Shown here: piece after piece, positions 34,875 to 46,204 of the stretch
How positions within the stretch are numbered: the stretch's first letter is position 1
Layout of the letters: each line of letters opens with the position of its first letter
From: Niallia nealsonii
GTDB taxonomy: Bacteria; Bacillota; Bacilli; Bacillales; Cytobacillaceae
Direction: 5' to 3'
Assembly (NCBI RefSeq): GCF_002835805.1
Contig: NZ_PISE01000025.1
Location: 24,917 to 88,916, forward strand
Length of the DNA stretch: 64,000 nucleotides
Position numbers and translations under genes: made by a program
The notes under the pieces: generated by a model
The model's database searches: none
Told to the model about the DNA's origin: nothing
The model's input: the letters and a program-made list of their open reading frames with translations, nothing else

Positions 34875-35165
34875 ATGGAAATTAAAGAATATACGATTGA
34901 AAAAATTAATGATCCTACAGGAATTTTAACAGGTGAACGATATGAATACTTTTTAAGCTTAGAAGTAGAAGAAGAGGACGATCTTGCATCAGAGCAAGGT
35001 TTACAATTAAAAGTGTTGTTTTTCGTAGAAGAAGATCACGGAAAAATTTTAAATTATCACTTTTATAACAGTATCGAAGATAAATACTTGGACTTTGCAT
35101 TAGAGGAAGAAGAATTAGCAGAAATAACTGCTTTTTGCAAAGAACATTTTACAGAAGCAGAATAA
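34875..35165 (+). CDS. Acidic hypothetical protein, DUF6509-like
   Basis: 96-residue, very acidic protein. ATG at 34875 has GGAGGATAA upstream. It reads YTIEKINDPTGILTGERYEY and ends in ITAFCKEHFTEAE. The pattern (NDPTGILTGxRYEF) resembles a Bacillaceae family annotated DUF6509; function unknown. Converges on the 131-residue gene through a shared terminator. Confidence 0.7.
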   Translation: MEIKEYTIEKINDPTGILTGERYEYFLSLEVEEEDDLASEQGLQLKVLFFVEEDHGKILNYHFYNSIEDKYLDFALEEEELAEITAFCKEHFTEAE

Positions 35166-35197
35166 TTTATGTTAATTCCTGCATCCATTTAGAACTA

Positions 35198-35238
35198 GAG
35201 AAAAGGACTATTCCATTATGCCGAATAGTCCTTTTCTT
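35198..35238. terminator. Bidirectional terminator
   Basis: GAAAAGGACTATTC / GAATAGTCCTTTTC stem between two convergent genes, T-rich both ways. Confidence 0.88.
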
Positions 35239-35239
35239 T

Positions 35240-35635
35240 TTAAGCCTCTACCGCTTTTCCATCTTCTACAATATGGTGCATTAGGTGGGCTAAATAGTGG
35301 ATGGGGCCAAACGCATCTTCCTCTTCTTCCCCTTCTTCATCTAATTGCAAGTCATTCAGATGAAGTGCCACAAATTGATAAAAATCCTTTAATTCAAATG
35401 AATAACAAGCTGTTGGTTCTTCTTGTTCTTCCTCATACTGAAGAACTAAATAAGATTCTTTTCCAGATTCATCTACTGCATCAAAATAAATAAAAAAGCC
35501 GATATTTGTATCTAACTCAAACAGTTGTCTTGTTCCACCACTTGTTGCTGTGTTGAAATCTTCCTCATTTAATTTGGTTACAACTATATTGCCCATTCCG
35601 TCTTCTTTGTGAAATTCTACTGTATATTCTTTCAT
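35240..35635 (-). CDS. Acidic hypothetical protein (131 aa)
   Basis: 131 residues, strongly acidic (runs of Glu near 70 and 104). AAAGAGGTG precedes the ATG. Beta-rich N-terminal half (EYTVEFHKEDGMGNIVVTKL), helical C-terminal half ending LAHLMHHIVEDGKAVEA. Family not recognised. It lies next to cold-shock genes but shares no obvious promoter with them. Confidence 0.72.
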   Translation of the reverse strand: MKEYTVEFHKEDGMGNIVVTKLNEEDFNTATSGGTRQLFELDTNIGFFIYFDAVDESGKESYLVLQYEEEQEEPTACYSFELKDFYQFVALHLNDLQLDEEGEEEEDAFGPIHYLAHLMHHIVEDGKAVEA

Positions 35636-35811
35636 TTATTACACCTCTTTCATCAATCTATTGTATATAATCTTTTTGCCTTTAGCAAAACATAACTCTT
35701 GTTTTTTAAAACACTGTCTATCAGCTTTTTCGTTCAAATGGTTTAGACTTATACCCTTCTATTGATTTGTCTATTACAAAACAAAAACAAACGATTACAT
35801 TCACTTCCACA

Positions 35812-35842
35812 AAAAAAGAGCCCACTAATTGGGACTCTTTGT
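35812..35842 (-). terminator. Terminator of the first csp gene
   Basis: Minus strand AAAGAGTCCCAATTAGTGGGCTC stem followed by T7, 6 bp past the stop. Confidence 0.88.
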
Positions 35843-35847
35843 TATAG

Positions 35848-36048
35848 TTAAGCTTTCGTTACATTTACAGCTTGTGGTCCACGTCCACCCTGCTCTATAT
35901 CGAAATTAACTTCTTGGCCTTCATCTAATGTTTTAAAACCTTCTGTTTGAATAGCAGAGAAATGAACAAATACATCTTCTCCACCTTCTACTTCAATGAA
36001 TCCAAAACCTTTTTCAGAATTAAACCATTTTACTTTGCCTGTTGCCAT
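35848..36048 (-). CDS. Cold shock protein (CspA/CspB family)
   Basis: 66-residue single-stranded nucleic acid binder, the exact family length. RNP1 KGFGFIEV and RNP2 VFVHFSAI are intact, with the N-terminus TGKVKWFN. It acts as an RNA chaperone in the cold. AGGAGGCAATAT precedes the ATG. Placed next to cshA, whose helicase activity works with Csp proteins. Confidence 0.95.
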   Translation of the reverse strand: MATGKVKWFNSEKGFGFIEVEGGEDVFVHFSAIQTEGFKTLDEGQEVNFDIEQGGRGPQAVNVTKA

Positions 36049-36193
36049 TATATATTGCCTCCTAGATTTAAATAAAGAAGGATATTCTTAAAAAATATCC
36101 TTCATTTATTCAGTATACCCAAATTTTGTCGATTTAATCGTTTATTTGAATAAAAATCTTATTTTAGGCAAAAAACTTAAAAATTGTTAATTA

Positions 36194-37669
36194 TTAATTG
36201 CTTTTATTGCGGCTTCTGCTTCTTCTTTCTCCACCAGAACCGCCGCCGCGATTACGGTCATAAGTGTTGCGCTCTCCGCTAGGACGGTCACTGCGACGAC
36301 GACGTCCACCGCCACCAGAACCAGAACGATACTCTTTTTTCGGTTTTTTCGAACGAAGTGGCTCAACAGCTGTTAATTTAACAGGTGTTGCATCTGGCTC
36401 TTTCGTTAACAGCTTTAATGCTGCAGCAAGCAATGTCACAGAATCCTGCTCTTCTAAAAGACTTTCTGCTACACGTTTGTATTCTGCATACGCATTTTCT
36501 TCTACTGTTTTTGTAATTTTATTGATCGTTGCTTGTTGACTTCCAGCTAATACATCTGTTAAAGATGGAATTGACTTTTTCGTCATTTTCTTTTTCGTTA
36601 CATTTTCAATAATGCGCAAGTGATCTAATTCTCTTGGCGATACAAATGTAATCGCAAGACCTTTTTTACCAGCACGACCTGTACGCCCAATTCTGTGTAC
36701 ATAGCTTTCTGGATCTTGTGGAATATCAAAGTTATAAACATGAGAAACACCACTAATATCTAAACCACGTGCTGCTACATCTGTTGCTACCATAATATCG
36801 ATTGTTTGTTCTTTAAAACGACGAATAACTTGATCGCGTTTCCCTTGTGGAATATCTCCATGGATACCTTCAGCTGAATAGCCTCGTTTAATCAAACCTT
36901 CTACTACTTCATCAACACGTTTTTTTGTACGTCCAAAAACGATTGCAAGTTCTGGTGATTGAATATCTAACAGGCTGCATAATACATCAAATTTTTGACG
37001 TTCTTGCACTTCCATATAATGCTGTTCAATATTTGTAACCGTCATTTCTTTTGCTTTTACTTTTACTATTTCTGGTTCTTTCATAAAACGTTCTGCCAAT
37101 GATTGAATTCTTCTTGGCATAGTAGCAGAAAATAGTAAAGTTTGACGGCTGTCAGGCGTTTCACTTAAAATTCTTTCGATATCGTCGATAAAGCCCATGT
37201 TTAGCATTTCATCTGCTTCATCCAATACAATCATTTTCAAATCTTGCAAACGAATTGTTTTACGCTCGATATGATCAATTAAACGTCCTGGTGTTGCCGC
37301 AATGATTTCTGGCTTCTTTTTTAAGCCGCGGATTTGACGATTGATATCTTGTCCACCATATACTGGCAATGTACGAATTCCTTTAACTGCACCAATACGG
37401 TTAAGTTCTTCTGCTACTTGCACTGCTAATTCTCTTGTTGGCGCTAATACTAATCCTTGTATTGCTTTGCCTACTTCAATAGCTTCTAACAATGGTACAC
37501 CAAAAGCTGTTGTTTTACCCGTACCAGTTTGTGCTTGTCCAATCATATCTTTGCCTGAAAGGGCGATTGGTAATGCTTGTGCCTGAATTGGAGTTGGTTC
37601 TTCAAACCCCATGTTCGATAATGCTTTTTCTAAACTGCTGCTTAAATTAAAATCTGAAAAAGTTGTCAA
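36194..37669 (-). CDS. cshA: DEAD-box RNA helicase CshA
   Basis: RNA helicase of 491 residues, major degradosome and ribosome-assembly helicase. Ordered motifs: Q motif PTPIQAQ, Walker A AQTGTGKT (46-53), DEAD (150-153), SAT, ARGLD and [10 protein letters not shown]. From about residue 435 the tail is rich in Gly, Arg and Ser ([12 protein letters not shown]), an RNA-binding arm typical of CshA. GGAGG precedes the ATG. Confidence 0.94.
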   Translation of the reverse strand: MTTFSDFNLSSSLEKALSNMGFEEPTPIQAQALPIALSGKDMIGQAQTGTGKTTAFGVPLLEAIEVGKAIQGLVLAPTRELAVQVAEELNRIGAVKGIRTLPVYGGQDINRQIRGLKKKPEIIAATPGRLIDHIERKTIRLQDLKMIVLDEADEMLNMGFIDDIERILSETPDSRQTLLFSATMPRRIQSLAERFMKEPEIVKVKAKEMTVTNIEQHYMEVQERQKFDVLCSLLDIQSPELAIVFGRTKKRVDEVVEGLIKRGYSAEGIHGDIPQGKRDQVIRRFKEQTIDIMVATDVAARGLDISGVSHVYNFDIPQDPESYVHRIGRTGRAGKKGLAITFVSPRELDHLRIIENVTKKKMTKKSIPSLTDVLAGSQQATINKITKTVEENAYAEYKRVAESLLEEQDSVTLLAAALKLLTKEPDATPVKLTAVEPLRSKKPKKEYRSGSGGGGRRRRSDRPSGERNTYDRNRGGGSGGERRSRSRNKSN

Positions 37670-38132
37670 TACTTTTTCCTCCTTATATTTGGCTCTGCAA
37701 ATTGATACTGTCTAATGAAATGAACAAATGTCAAAGCATATAGAATGTTTTTTATACTGCAAAATTGTAATAATACAAAATCGTAATGTCAAAAAAACAT
37801 GACAAAAAACCTTCATTTATTTTTCCCCAATGAAAAGAAAATATAATCTGTTTTGAAATATCTTTAGCAGAGCGTATTATTTTAAAAATGTATAAATATA
37901 TACTCTCCATTTTACTTCACTTTTTTTCATTTCCAAAACAATAAAGATAATTTGTCCCTTATTCTATATACTTCAATAAGTGGGAAATAGGTGGATAGGA
38001 AACGGATGAAAGAAATGGAGTACATTAAATGTATAAATGAAAATCCTTCAAAAGAAAGGAATACTGTCGTTGTCAATAAAAAAGGTGATGCATTTTAGAA
38101 AGGCATCACCTTTTAATACAAAATCGCTTTAA
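37670..38132. other. Intergenic region upstream of cshA
   Basis: No gene seen. AT-rich long leader, with the csp terminator at 38081-38115. Long untranslated leaders are common for cold-regulated genes. Confidence 0.45.
38081..38116 (-). terminator. Terminator of the second csp gene
   Basis: AAAAGGTGATGC / GCATCACCTTTT stem with T/A-rich flanks, 17 bp past the stop. Confidence 0.88.
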
Positions 38133-38333
38133 TTAAGCTTTAGCAACGTTAGAAGCTTGTGGTCCACGGTTACCTTCAACGATTTCAAAAGTAACTTCTT
38201 GGCCTTCTTCTAAAGTTTTGAAACCTTCAGTTTGGATAGCTGAGAAGTGAACGAATACGTCTTGACCTTCTGTAGACTCGATGAAACCGAAACCTTTTTC
38301 TGCGTTAAACCATTTTACTTTACCTGTGTTCAT
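38133..38333 (-). CDS. Cold shock protein (CspA/CspB family), second copy
   Basis: 66 residues; ATG at 38333 behind TTTTGGAGG. RNP motifs KGFGFIES and VFVHFSAI intact. It differs from the 35848 copy at about a dozen positions, so both are likely functional paralogues. A 55-nt hairpin sits in the upstream leader (38418-38473). Confidence 0.95.
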   Translation of the reverse strand: MNTGKVKWFNAEKGFGFIESTEGQDVFVHFSAIQTEGFKTLEEGQEVTFEIVEGNRGPQASNVAKA

Positions 38334-38417
38334 TTGTAAAACCTCCAAAATTGTGTTACACCTTTAAGCACCTAATATAACTTTTAGGAATCGATAAATC
38401 TTCGCTACATAAAAGGT

Positions 38418-38473
38418 CGTAGCCTTTATATGCAGGAATTAAATCGCCTACATCATTTGCAGCTACGACCACT
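38418..38473 (-). promoter_or_regulatory. Hairpin in the csp leader
   Basis: GGTCGTAGC and GCTACGACC form a 9-bp GC-rich stem closing a loop of about 38 nt, 85 bp upstream of the csp start codon. It could be a temperature-sensing leader structure. Confidence 0.45.
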
Positions 38474-38568
38474 TATCCATAAAACATATACCGAACTTAA
38501 TTGCGTTACATATATCATATAAAATTTTTTTCTATTTGTCAAATAAACTTTTTTATTCTACTAAACTA

Positions 38569-39408
38569 TTAAATGCTTCTTTCTGCTGAATCAACTGTAT
38601 GCTTTAACAGCATGCTAATTGTAACAGGTCCCACTCCCCCTGGTACCGGAGTAATGGCAGAAGCTTGTTTCAAACATGCTTCATAATCAACATCGCCAAT
38701 ATTGCCTTTATTATAGCCTGCATCCAAAATAATTGCCCCTGGCTTTACCCAATCTCCTTGAATAAAATTAGGTTTTCCTACAGCTGCAATGATAATATCT
38801 GCTTGTTTTACATGACTTGCAAGATTTTCCGTACGAGAATGGCATGTTGTCACTGTTGCATCTGCGTTTAGCAATAATGCTGAAACTGGTTTTCCAAGAA
38901 TTGGACTTCTACCGACTACAACAGCATGTTTGCCACTTGCATTAATATTATAATATTCCATTATTTTAAGAATCGCTGCTGGTGTGCAGGATGGGTATTT
39001 TCCAAATCCTAATGCTGTTTGTCCATATCCGAAGCTTGTTACTCCATCTACATCTTTTTCAATATCAATTGCTTCAAATGCTTTTCTTTCATCGATTTGA
39101 TGCGGCACAGGATGCTGCAGCAAAATTCCATGAACATTTGCATCTTCATTTAATTGGTAAATAACGTCTAGCAATTCTTCCGTTGTCGTTTCTTTATCTA
39201 AATGAATTTTTTTCGAATCGATTCCAAGGCGCGCACATGCATTTCCTTTCATTTTCACATACGTTTCACTCGATGAATCATCCCCGACTAAAATCGTTGC
39301 TAAACAAGGAGTGATCCCTTTTGTTTTTAAGTCTGCAATTCTCGCCTTTAATTCTTCCTTTACTGCATTTGCTACTGCATTTCCATCTAGTATAAGTTTC
39401 TCAGTCAT
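38569..39408 (-). CDS. folD: Methylene-THF dehydrogenase / methenyl-THF cyclohydrolase
   Basis: Bifunctional one-carbon enzyme, 279 residues, normal length. It interconverts 5,10-methylene- and 10-formyl-tetrahydrofolate with NADP. Landmarks: YVKMKGNACARLGI (catalytic Lys), GILLQHPVPH, VVGRSPILGKPVSALLL (NADP site) and PVPGGVGPVTISMLL. CCGGAGGG precedes the ATG. The leader carries a ZTP riboswitch, which links expression to 10-formyl-THF supply. Confidence 0.96.
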   Translation of the reverse strand: MTEKLILDGNAVANAVKEELKARIADLKTKGITPCLATILVGDDSSSETYVKMKGNACARLGIDSKKIHLDKETTTEELLDVIYQLNEDANVHGILLQHPVPHQIDERKAFEAIDIEKDVDGVTSFGYGQTALGFGKYPSCTPAAILKIMEYYNINASGKHAVVVGRSPILGKPVSALLLNADATVTTCHSRTENLASHVKQADIIIAAVGKPNFIQGDWVKPGAIILDAGYNKGNIGDVDYEACLKQASAITPVPGGVGPVTISMLLKHTVDSAERSI

Positions 39409-39431
39409 ATATATCCCTCCGGAAAAATGTT

Positions 39432-39459
39432 AAAAGATGATTATTTGCATCTTTTGCCC
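39432..39459 (-). terminator. Expression-platform terminator of the folD riboswitch
   Basis: Minus strand AAAAGATG / CATCTTTT hairpin followed by AACATTTTT, directly after the aptamer. Confidence 0.75.
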
Positions 39460-39527
39460 AGACGACCGGCGATACATACACAGCTCCCATATGGTTAGTT
39501 CCATTATTGTCGTCAGTTACTGTGTAA
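39455..39527 (-). promoter_or_regulatory. ZTP riboswitch (pfl motif) upstream of folD
   Basis: Minus strand: ACACAGTAACTGACGAC, a central TGGAAC...CCATATGGGAGCTGTG closing the stem, then GCCGGTCGTCTGGGC. These are the pfl/ZTP aptamer elements, as at 17207-17283; ACTGACGA replaces the usual ACTGGCGA and the pseudoknot strand changes to match (CGTCTGGG). Confidence 0.88.
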
Positions 39528-39680
39528 TTTCTTTTACAAACGTATCATAACATAGCTTCTTTGCAATTTAAATATTGTTTTTTTTAAACTATCTATCTTT
39601 TTAAAAAATAGCAGAAGCAGTATGCATAATAGGCCTTTTGCTGTCACCTTTTAATAGACATAAAAATTACTGTATAATAA

Positions 39681-39718
39681 AAAAACAGTGCCTTTTTAAA
39701 AAGGAAACACTGTTTTTA
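39681..39718. terminator. Terminator-like hairpin
   Basis: AAAAACAGTG / CACTGTTTTT arms with T run both ways; no gene ends nearby. Confidence 0.7.
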
Positions 39719-40091
39719 TGTGGCATATATTTAAGGAATAACACTTTTTCATGCAGTCAAAAGAAATTTCGAGTCGCACAGAAAAACTAGCGTGTTTTCG
39801 CCTAAAACAATGAAAGCCCTACCTCTCTTTCATCCTTACGGTTCCTAGACCGTGCCAGTTTGAATTTAGGATGTTTCATAAGAACGGCAAAAATACATTA
39901 CTGATTGTATTAAAAAAATGGAAGGATTAATCCGCTAATTATAGAAGAATAAGAAATGTGTTTTTGAAGATGGTTTGAAGTGTAAATCTAATTTTGCAGT
40001 TTGTTCCTTATTGTGTTTACATGATGTTTAACTTACACATTATTACATAATTCCGTTCTGAACCTCAAATACATACAAGTAGTATCATATC

Positions 40092-40140
40092 CTATTATTC
40101 ACAAATAGTCAACCAAAGACCATTTGTGAATAATAGGCAT
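40092..40140. terminator. Terminator of glpD
   Basis: CTATTATTCACAAAT / ATTTGTGAATAATAG, 15-bp arms, 20 bp past the glpD stop. Confidence 0.8.
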
Positions 40141-40159
40141 TTTTATTTCAACCATCTCG

Positions 40160-41833
40160 TCAAGCTAATTTCGCCTTGTTTTCTTCATCCTCTGGTACAG
40201 TTGCATTTAAAATTTCTTTTTCCAATTCTTTTGTGAATTTATCCCTTTCTTCCTTGCTCCAATTCAAATATTCTTCCATATATTGAACAACCTGACTTTT
40301 ATAAGTCTGTACTTCTTGTATATGAAATAAAATCAGCCCTGTTCTTCTTAGCAATACATCCACAGGTGTTACAGCCATTTCTCCTTCCATTGCATAGCGG
40401 ATCTTTGCCCATAAAAGCATTGGCAAGGAATAGAGTACCGCCTCTTGTTTATTTTCTTTCACCAATTGATAGATGGACTCTGCATTGCTTCCGTATTTAT
40501 TGACAATTGCCAATGCATCTGATTCTGTCAGACCGGCATCTACTCCTTTTTCCAGGTGTTTCAGCTGAAACTCCTTAAAATGCGTTGCCCCCCCTACATC
40601 GCCCCCTGAAATAGGCAAATGTTTGGTTAGACAAGATCTGAATGTTTTTCCATTTTTCTCAAAATGTTTGGCAACTAAATCCGTAACCGTTTGAGCCATT
40701 TTTCGATAGCCTGTTAATTTCCCTCCTGCAATCGTAATTAAACCAGATTCAGATTCCCAAATTTCATCTTTGCGGGAAATCTCCGAAGGGTCTTTTCCAT
40801 CTTCTAATATTAAAGGCCTGACTCCCGCCCAGCTGGACTCAATATCTGCTGTAGAAATTTTTACCGATGGAAACATGTAATGAATGGCATTTATTAGATA
40901 GTCCCGATCCTCCACTTGCATGGTTGGACTAACAGGGTCATCTCCATAAAATGTATCCGTTGTTCCTACATATGCTTTTCCTTCTCGTGGAATGGCGAAA
41001 ACCATGCGCTTATCTGGTGTATCAAAATAAATAGCTTGCTTTAATGGAAATTTACGTTGATCAATTACAATATGAACCCCTTTTGTTAATTGAAGCGCTT
41101 TTCCCTTTTTGCTGCCATCGATTTCGCGAATGGTATCTACCCATGGACCTGCTGCATTCACCACATATTCAGCAAAAATAGAGTATTTTTCCCCTGTCAG
41201 CATATTTTTTACAAAAGCTCCATTAATTTTCCCTTTTTTATCATAAAGCAGCTTTTCCACTTTTGTATAATTAAGTGCATCGGCTCCTTTTTCGATCGCT
41301 TTTTTCATGACTTCTATTGTTAATCGACTATCGTCTGTACGATACTCTACATAATAGCCGCCGCCTTTTAAATTTTCTTTTTTTATTAACGGCTCTTTTA
41401 ATAAAGTTTCTTCTTTTGAAAACATTGTTCTACGCTCTGCTTTTTTTACCCCTGCCAGAAAATCGTACACTCTAAGCCCGATGCTTGTTGTAAACTTGCC
41501 GAAAGTTCCCCCTTTATGAAAAGGAAGCAGCATCCATTCAGGTGTTGTAACATGTGGACCATTTTCATATACAACAGCTCTTTCTTTGCCTACTTCTGCT
41601 ACCATGCCAACTTCTAGCTGCTTTAGATACCTAAGACCACCATGAACAAGTTTTGTTGAGCGGCTTGATGTACCCGCTGAAAAATCCTGCATTTCGACAA
41701 GGGCTGTTTTCATCCCTCTCGTTGCCGCATCAAGAGCGATTCCAGCGCCCGTTATTCCTCCCCCAATGATTAATACTTCATATTTATGCGTCTTTAATTG
41801 TTGTTCTATTTCTTGTCTATTTGTCATTTGCAT
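40160..41833 (-). CDS. glpD: Aerobic glycerol-3-phosphate dehydrogenase
   Basis: FAD enzyme of 557 residues at the membrane that oxidises glycerol-3-phosphate to DHAP and passes electrons to quinone. ATG at 41833 has TTGGGGGAA upstream; a frame to 41881 does not. Landmarks: dinucleotide site [32 protein letters not shown], and [11 protein letters not shown]. The leader has a GlpP-type terminator at 41872, so expression needs glycerol-3-phosphate. Confidence 0.95.
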   Translation of the reverse strand: MQMTNRQEIEQQLKTHKYEVLIIGGGITGAGIALDAATRGMKTALVEMQDFSAGTSSRSTKLVHGGLRYLKQLEVGMVAEVGKERAVVYENGPHVTTPEWMLLPFHKGGTFGKFTTSIGLRVYDFLAGVKKAERRTMFSKEETLLKEPLIKKENLKGGGYYVEYRTDDSRLTIEVMKKAIEKGADALNYTKVEKLLYDKKGKINGAFVKNMLTGEKYSIFAEYVVNAAGPWVDTIREIDGSKKGKALQLTKGVHIVIDQRKFPLKQAIYFDTPDKRMVFAIPREGKAYVGTTDTFYGDDPVSPTMQVEDRDYLINAIHYMFPSVKISTADIESSWAGVRPLILEDGKDPSEISRKDEIWESESGLITIAGGKLTGYRKMAQTVTDLVAKHFEKNGKTFRSCLTKHLPISGGDVGGATHFKEFQLKHLEKGVDAGLTESDALAIVNKYGSNAESIYQLVKENKQEAVLYSLPMLLWAKIRYAMEGEMAVTPVDVLLRRTGLILFHIQEVQTYKSQVVQYMEEYLNWSKEERDKFTKELEKEILNATVPEDEENKAKLA

Positions 41834-41871
41834 GTTTATTCCCCCAATTGATTCTATTAGTAAAAAACAAA

Positions 41872-41924
41872 AAGAGACCACAAAGCAACATTACCAGTAA
41901 TTGATAACGACTTGTGGTCTCTCC
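41872..41924 (-). terminator. Conditional terminator in the glpD leader (GlpP target)
   Basis: Minus strand GAGACCACAAG...CTTTGTGGTCTC stem followed by T5GT6. A terminator just before the glpD ribosome binding site is the known GlpP antitermination arrangement. Confidence 0.82.
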
Positions 41925-42118
41925 ATTTTCTCCAGACATATTATTAACTTAATTTGATTATACCATAAAAATCTATATTTTCATAGTATTTACAATATTT
42001 TTATAAAAATATTTTTCTTAGTTCGATCTGATAGACCTTTCTTTTTATTTATTTAGGATGTTTTCTAAAAGATTGTTATTTTCCGGATAGTTTCCACGAG
42101 TAAATCCATGGTTAACAT

Positions 42119-42232
42119 AGATTGATTGGAGTGAAAGGTGCGAGACTCCTGTGGGATTAGCGGGACAGGAGAGACCCCGCAAGGCCACAGCCTGAGGAGG
42201 CTCACCGCCTGCCCCACAGAAAGCAACCTGCT
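42119..42232 (+). repeat. GC-rich dispersed repeat, copy 2
   Basis: GATTGATTGGAGTG, GAGACTCCTGTGGGATTAGC, GGGACAGGAGAGACCCCGCA and a GC-rich arm ending in AAAGCAACC. Same layout as the copy at 29605 (inverse orientation). The open frame across it (42045-42248) is spurious. Confidence 0.78.
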
Positions 42233-42266
42233 TCTTTAAAAGCAACAAAGTTTACGAAAACAGCCT

Positions 42267-43805
<1,539 letters not shown>

Positions 43806-43827
43806 TTAAATAAATTGATTATATGTA

Positions 43828-44646
43828 TTAAGCTGCTTTATTTACTATCATCCTGCTTTTATTATTAGAAGCAAAAAAAGCAGCCGCTAGTATAATGATA
43901 TTGGCAGCAATTACTATCCAAAAGCTTGTAATCATAACCCCATTATAAATGAAGGGATAGAAAACCGCTGCTAAAGAAGCTCCCATTATTGGACCTACAA
44001 TCGGTACCCAAGCATATCCCCAGTTAGACTTTCCTTTTCCCGCAATCGGCAAAATAAAATGGGCAATCCGTGGACCTAAATCACGGGCAGGATTAATTGC
44101 ATATCCTGTTGTTCCCCCAAGAGACATGCCAATTGCCACAATTAATAATCCTACTGCAATCGGGTTTAATCCTTCTGCAAACTTATTGGCTCCAATAAAC
44201 AGCAACCCTAATACTAAGGTAAATGTGCCAATCGTCTCACTTAATAGATTGGAAAAAGTATGTGGAATCGCTGGACTTGTTGAGAACACGGCTAGTTTTG
44301 CACTTGGATCTTCGGTTGCTGCCCAATGAGGAAGATAATGTAAATAAACAATAACTGCTCCTATTAATCCACCGATCACTTGTGCAAGTATATAACCTGG
44401 AACCTGATGCCAAGGGAAGTCTCCTGAAATCGCAAATGCAATGGTAACGGCTGGATTTAGATGTGCACCGCTAATATTCCCAACAGCAAAAGCTCCCATT
44501 ACAACAGCTAGCCCCCATGCGATGGTAATAACAATCCATCCGCTACTATTAGAAAACGTTTTCTTTAAATTCGCACCTGCTACTACTCCTCCACCAATTA
44601 CAATCAAAATCATCGTGCCAACTATTTCTCCCAAAAATGCTGTCAT
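43828..44646 (-). CDS. glpF: Glycerol uptake facilitator (MIP family)
   Basis: Aquaglyceroporin of 272 residues, six helices plus two half-helices with the two boxes SGAHLNPAVT and GYAINPARDLGPR; the Asp after the second NPA marks glycerol channels rather than water channels. First gene of glpFK, behind a GlpP-type leader terminator and a promoter overlapped by a cre site. Confidence 0.95.
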   Translation of the reverse strand: MTAFLGEIVGTMILIVIGGGVVAGANLKKTFSNSSGWIVITIAWGLAVVMGAFAVGNISGAHLNPAVTIAFAISGDFPWHQVPGYILAQVIGGLIGAVIVYLHYLPHWAATEDPSAKLAVFSTSPAIPHTFSNLLSETIGTFTLVLGLLFIGANKFAEGLNPIAVGLLIVAIGMSLGGTTGYAINPARDLGPRIAHFILPIAGKGKSNWGYAWVPIVGPIMGASLAAVFYPFIYNGVMITSFWIVIAANIIILAAAFFASNNKSRMIVNKAA

Positions 44647-44734
44647 CGTTTTTCCTCTTTTCTTTTTTCACCCATTAATATACGTGAATTGTGCCAATTG
44701 TTCTACAATCAGAAAATTTTGGATAAACAAGAAA

Positions 44735-44808
44735 AAAGGAGAAACACATCAGAAATTTCTCACATACATAATATGTGATTTCTGTTTGTGCATCTCCTTT
44801 TTCTCCGA
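44735..44808 (-). terminator. Conditional terminator in the glpF leader (GlpP target)
   Basis: Minus strand GAAAAAGGAGAtgCACA and TGTGtttCTCCTTTTTTC form a long stem around an inner hairpin (CACATA/TATGTG). It lies between the promoter and glpF, as expected for GlpP antitermination. Confidence 0.8.
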
Positions 44809-44831
44809 CACATACATTAACTTGTAAATTT

Positions 44832-44861
44832 ATTTTATTACACATTGAAAACGCTGTCAAC
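44832..44861 (-). promoter_or_regulatory. glpF promoter with overlapping cre site
   Basis: Minus strand -35 TTGACA, 17-bp spacer, -10 TAAAAT. TGAAAACGCTGTCA (plus strand, 44846-44859) is a near-consensus cre that covers the -35 and spacer, so CcpA would repress glpFK when glucose is present. Confidence 0.75.
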
Positions 44862-44964
44862 TGATTAAAAAGATTTTTATTATTAAAATAATGCTTTTGT
44901 TGATTATGTTAGCTGAAGGACGCAACTCCTGAATAAAACTGATTTTTTGCACGCTATAGCAAAC

Positions 44965-45510
44965 CTATTTAAAGTTTTCCCAAAGTTCTTTTTTGGACGT
45001 GGTGATTCCTGCGGCTCCAGCTTTTAATGCATTTCCCACATCCTCTTTAGTCCGAATCAATCCCCCTGCTAAAATCGGTGTATCTAACTTCTCTTTAATT
45101 TCTGCAATCATCCAAGGCATAGCTCCCGGCAATACTTCAATATAGTCAGGCTGCGTCCTTTTTACGAGCTTAATGCTTTTTTCAATCGCATGGCTGTCAA
45201 GCAAAAATACCCTTTGTATCGCCAGCACATGCTTTTGTTTTGCTTTTTGAATAACAGATGATTTCGTCGAGATTAATCCATATGGTCTAAACTCCTGGCA
45301 AATATATTCAGTTGCAAAATCGTCGCTTTTTAGTCCTTGAATTAAATCCACATGATAAATCATTTTTTTTCCTGCTTGTTTTGCCATAGCAGCTATATTT
45401 TTTAATTGAGAAATATGAATTTCTAAAAATACGCCTATTTCAAAATCACTTTGTAAAAATTGTTCAAATTCTTTCATATTTGCAGAAGCTGGAATAATTT
45501 TCTGTTTCAT
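44965..45510 (-). CDS. glpP: Glycerol-3-phosphate-responsive antiterminator
   Basis: RNA-binding antiterminator of 181 residues. ATG at 45510 is chosen behind GTGGGGAG; the frame is open far upstream. IIPASANMKEFEQFL, then QAGKKMIYHVDLIQGL, YGLISTKSSVIQKAK and TPILAGGLIRTKEDV form the GlpP TIM-barrel with the phosphate-binding GGL motif. With glycerol-3-phosphate it lets transcription pass the leader terminators of glpF and glpD. Confidence 0.93.
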   Translation of the reverse strand: MKQKIIPASANMKEFEQFLQSDFEIGVFLEIHISQLKNIAAMAKQAGKKMIYHVDLIQGLKSDDFATEYICQEFRPYGLISTKSSVIQKAKQKHVLAIQRVFLLDSHAIEKSIKLVKRTQPDYIEVLPGAMPWMIAEIKEKLDTPILAGGLIRTKEDVGNALKAGAAGITTSKKELWENFK

Positions 45511-45550
45511 GTTTCTCCCCACTAAACTAAATTTCCATTGAATTTTCCCT

Positions 45551-46204
45551 TTATCTACCTGTTTTCTCTTCATAATAATGAAAAACAATGATACAAATAA
45601 ACAAAAATGCCATGCCGACTGAATAGCCTCCAAGCACATCTGTCGGAAAGTGTACACCTAAATAAATTCGGCTTATACCAATAAGCAAAATAAACAGACA
45701 AAAAACAAAAACAGCAATTTTTCTTAATTTAGATGGCTTCATTAAATGAAGGACAACAAATGCCAAACTTCCGTAAAACAAGAGCGACCCCATTGAATGA
45801 CCACTAGGGAAACTATAACTTTTTTCTATGACAATCGGCAATATATCAGGACGCTCTCGTTTAAAAAACCACTTTAAGCCTTTATTTAATAAGGCGCCCA
45901 ATCCAGATGCACCTAATAAAAAAATTGCTAGGGCATATTTTTTCTTCCAACATAACAAACAAGCTATAATGATTAATACAGTAGCAATCCACTTTATAGA
46001 TCCAAAAAAACTAATAGCTATCATCACGGCAGTAAAGCGGTCAGAAACAAAGGATTGAATAAATGCAATCACATTAGAATCGAATACAATGATATCTTTG
46101 CTTGTTACCCATTTGGCAATTCCTATAAATGCAGCGATTCCAGCCAATATAATAAATAAAATGAGAGAAATGTATCTCCTCGTCATTTGACTTTCTCTTA
46201 CCAT
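45551..46204 (-). CDS. PAP2 family membrane phosphatase
   Basis: 217-residue membrane protein with six helices. Three phosphatase motifs: KWFFKRERP, YSFPSGHSMGS and SRIYLGVHFPTDVLGG (catalytic His of SGH and SRxxxxxHxxxD). Candidate undecaprenyl-diphosphate or phosphatidylglycerophosphate phosphatase. GGAGGAG precedes the ATG. Ends 40 bp before glpP, so read-through is possible. Confidence 0.9.
   Translation of the reverse strand: MVRESQMTRRYISLILFIILAGIAAFIGIAKWVTSKDIIVFDSNVIAFIQSFVSDRFTAVMIAISFFGSIKWIATVLIIIACLLCWKKKYALAIFLLGASGLGALLNKGLKWFFKRERPDILPIVIEKSYSFPSGHSMGSLLFYGSLAFVVLHLMKPSKLRKIAVFVFCLFILLIGISRIYLGVHFPTDVLGGYSVGMAFLFICIIVFHYYEEKTGR

Larger units (their letters stand above)
39528..40159. 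other. Intergenic region between folD and glpD
   Basis: No gene. Contains a hairpin with T run (39681-39718), two adjacent short hairpins on the minus strand (ACGGT/ACCGT at 39838-39853 and GAAAG/CTTTC at 39812-39831) in a more GC-rich patch that I cannot assign, and the glpD terminator. Confidence 0.45.

Noticed and set aside
36264..36539. 91-codon plus-strand gene
   Set aside because: Shadow of the repetitive Gly/Arg tail of cshA.
42045..42248. 67-codon minus-strand gene
   Set aside because: Same GC-rich repeat; translation is repeat-derived (AVALRGLSCPANPTG type).
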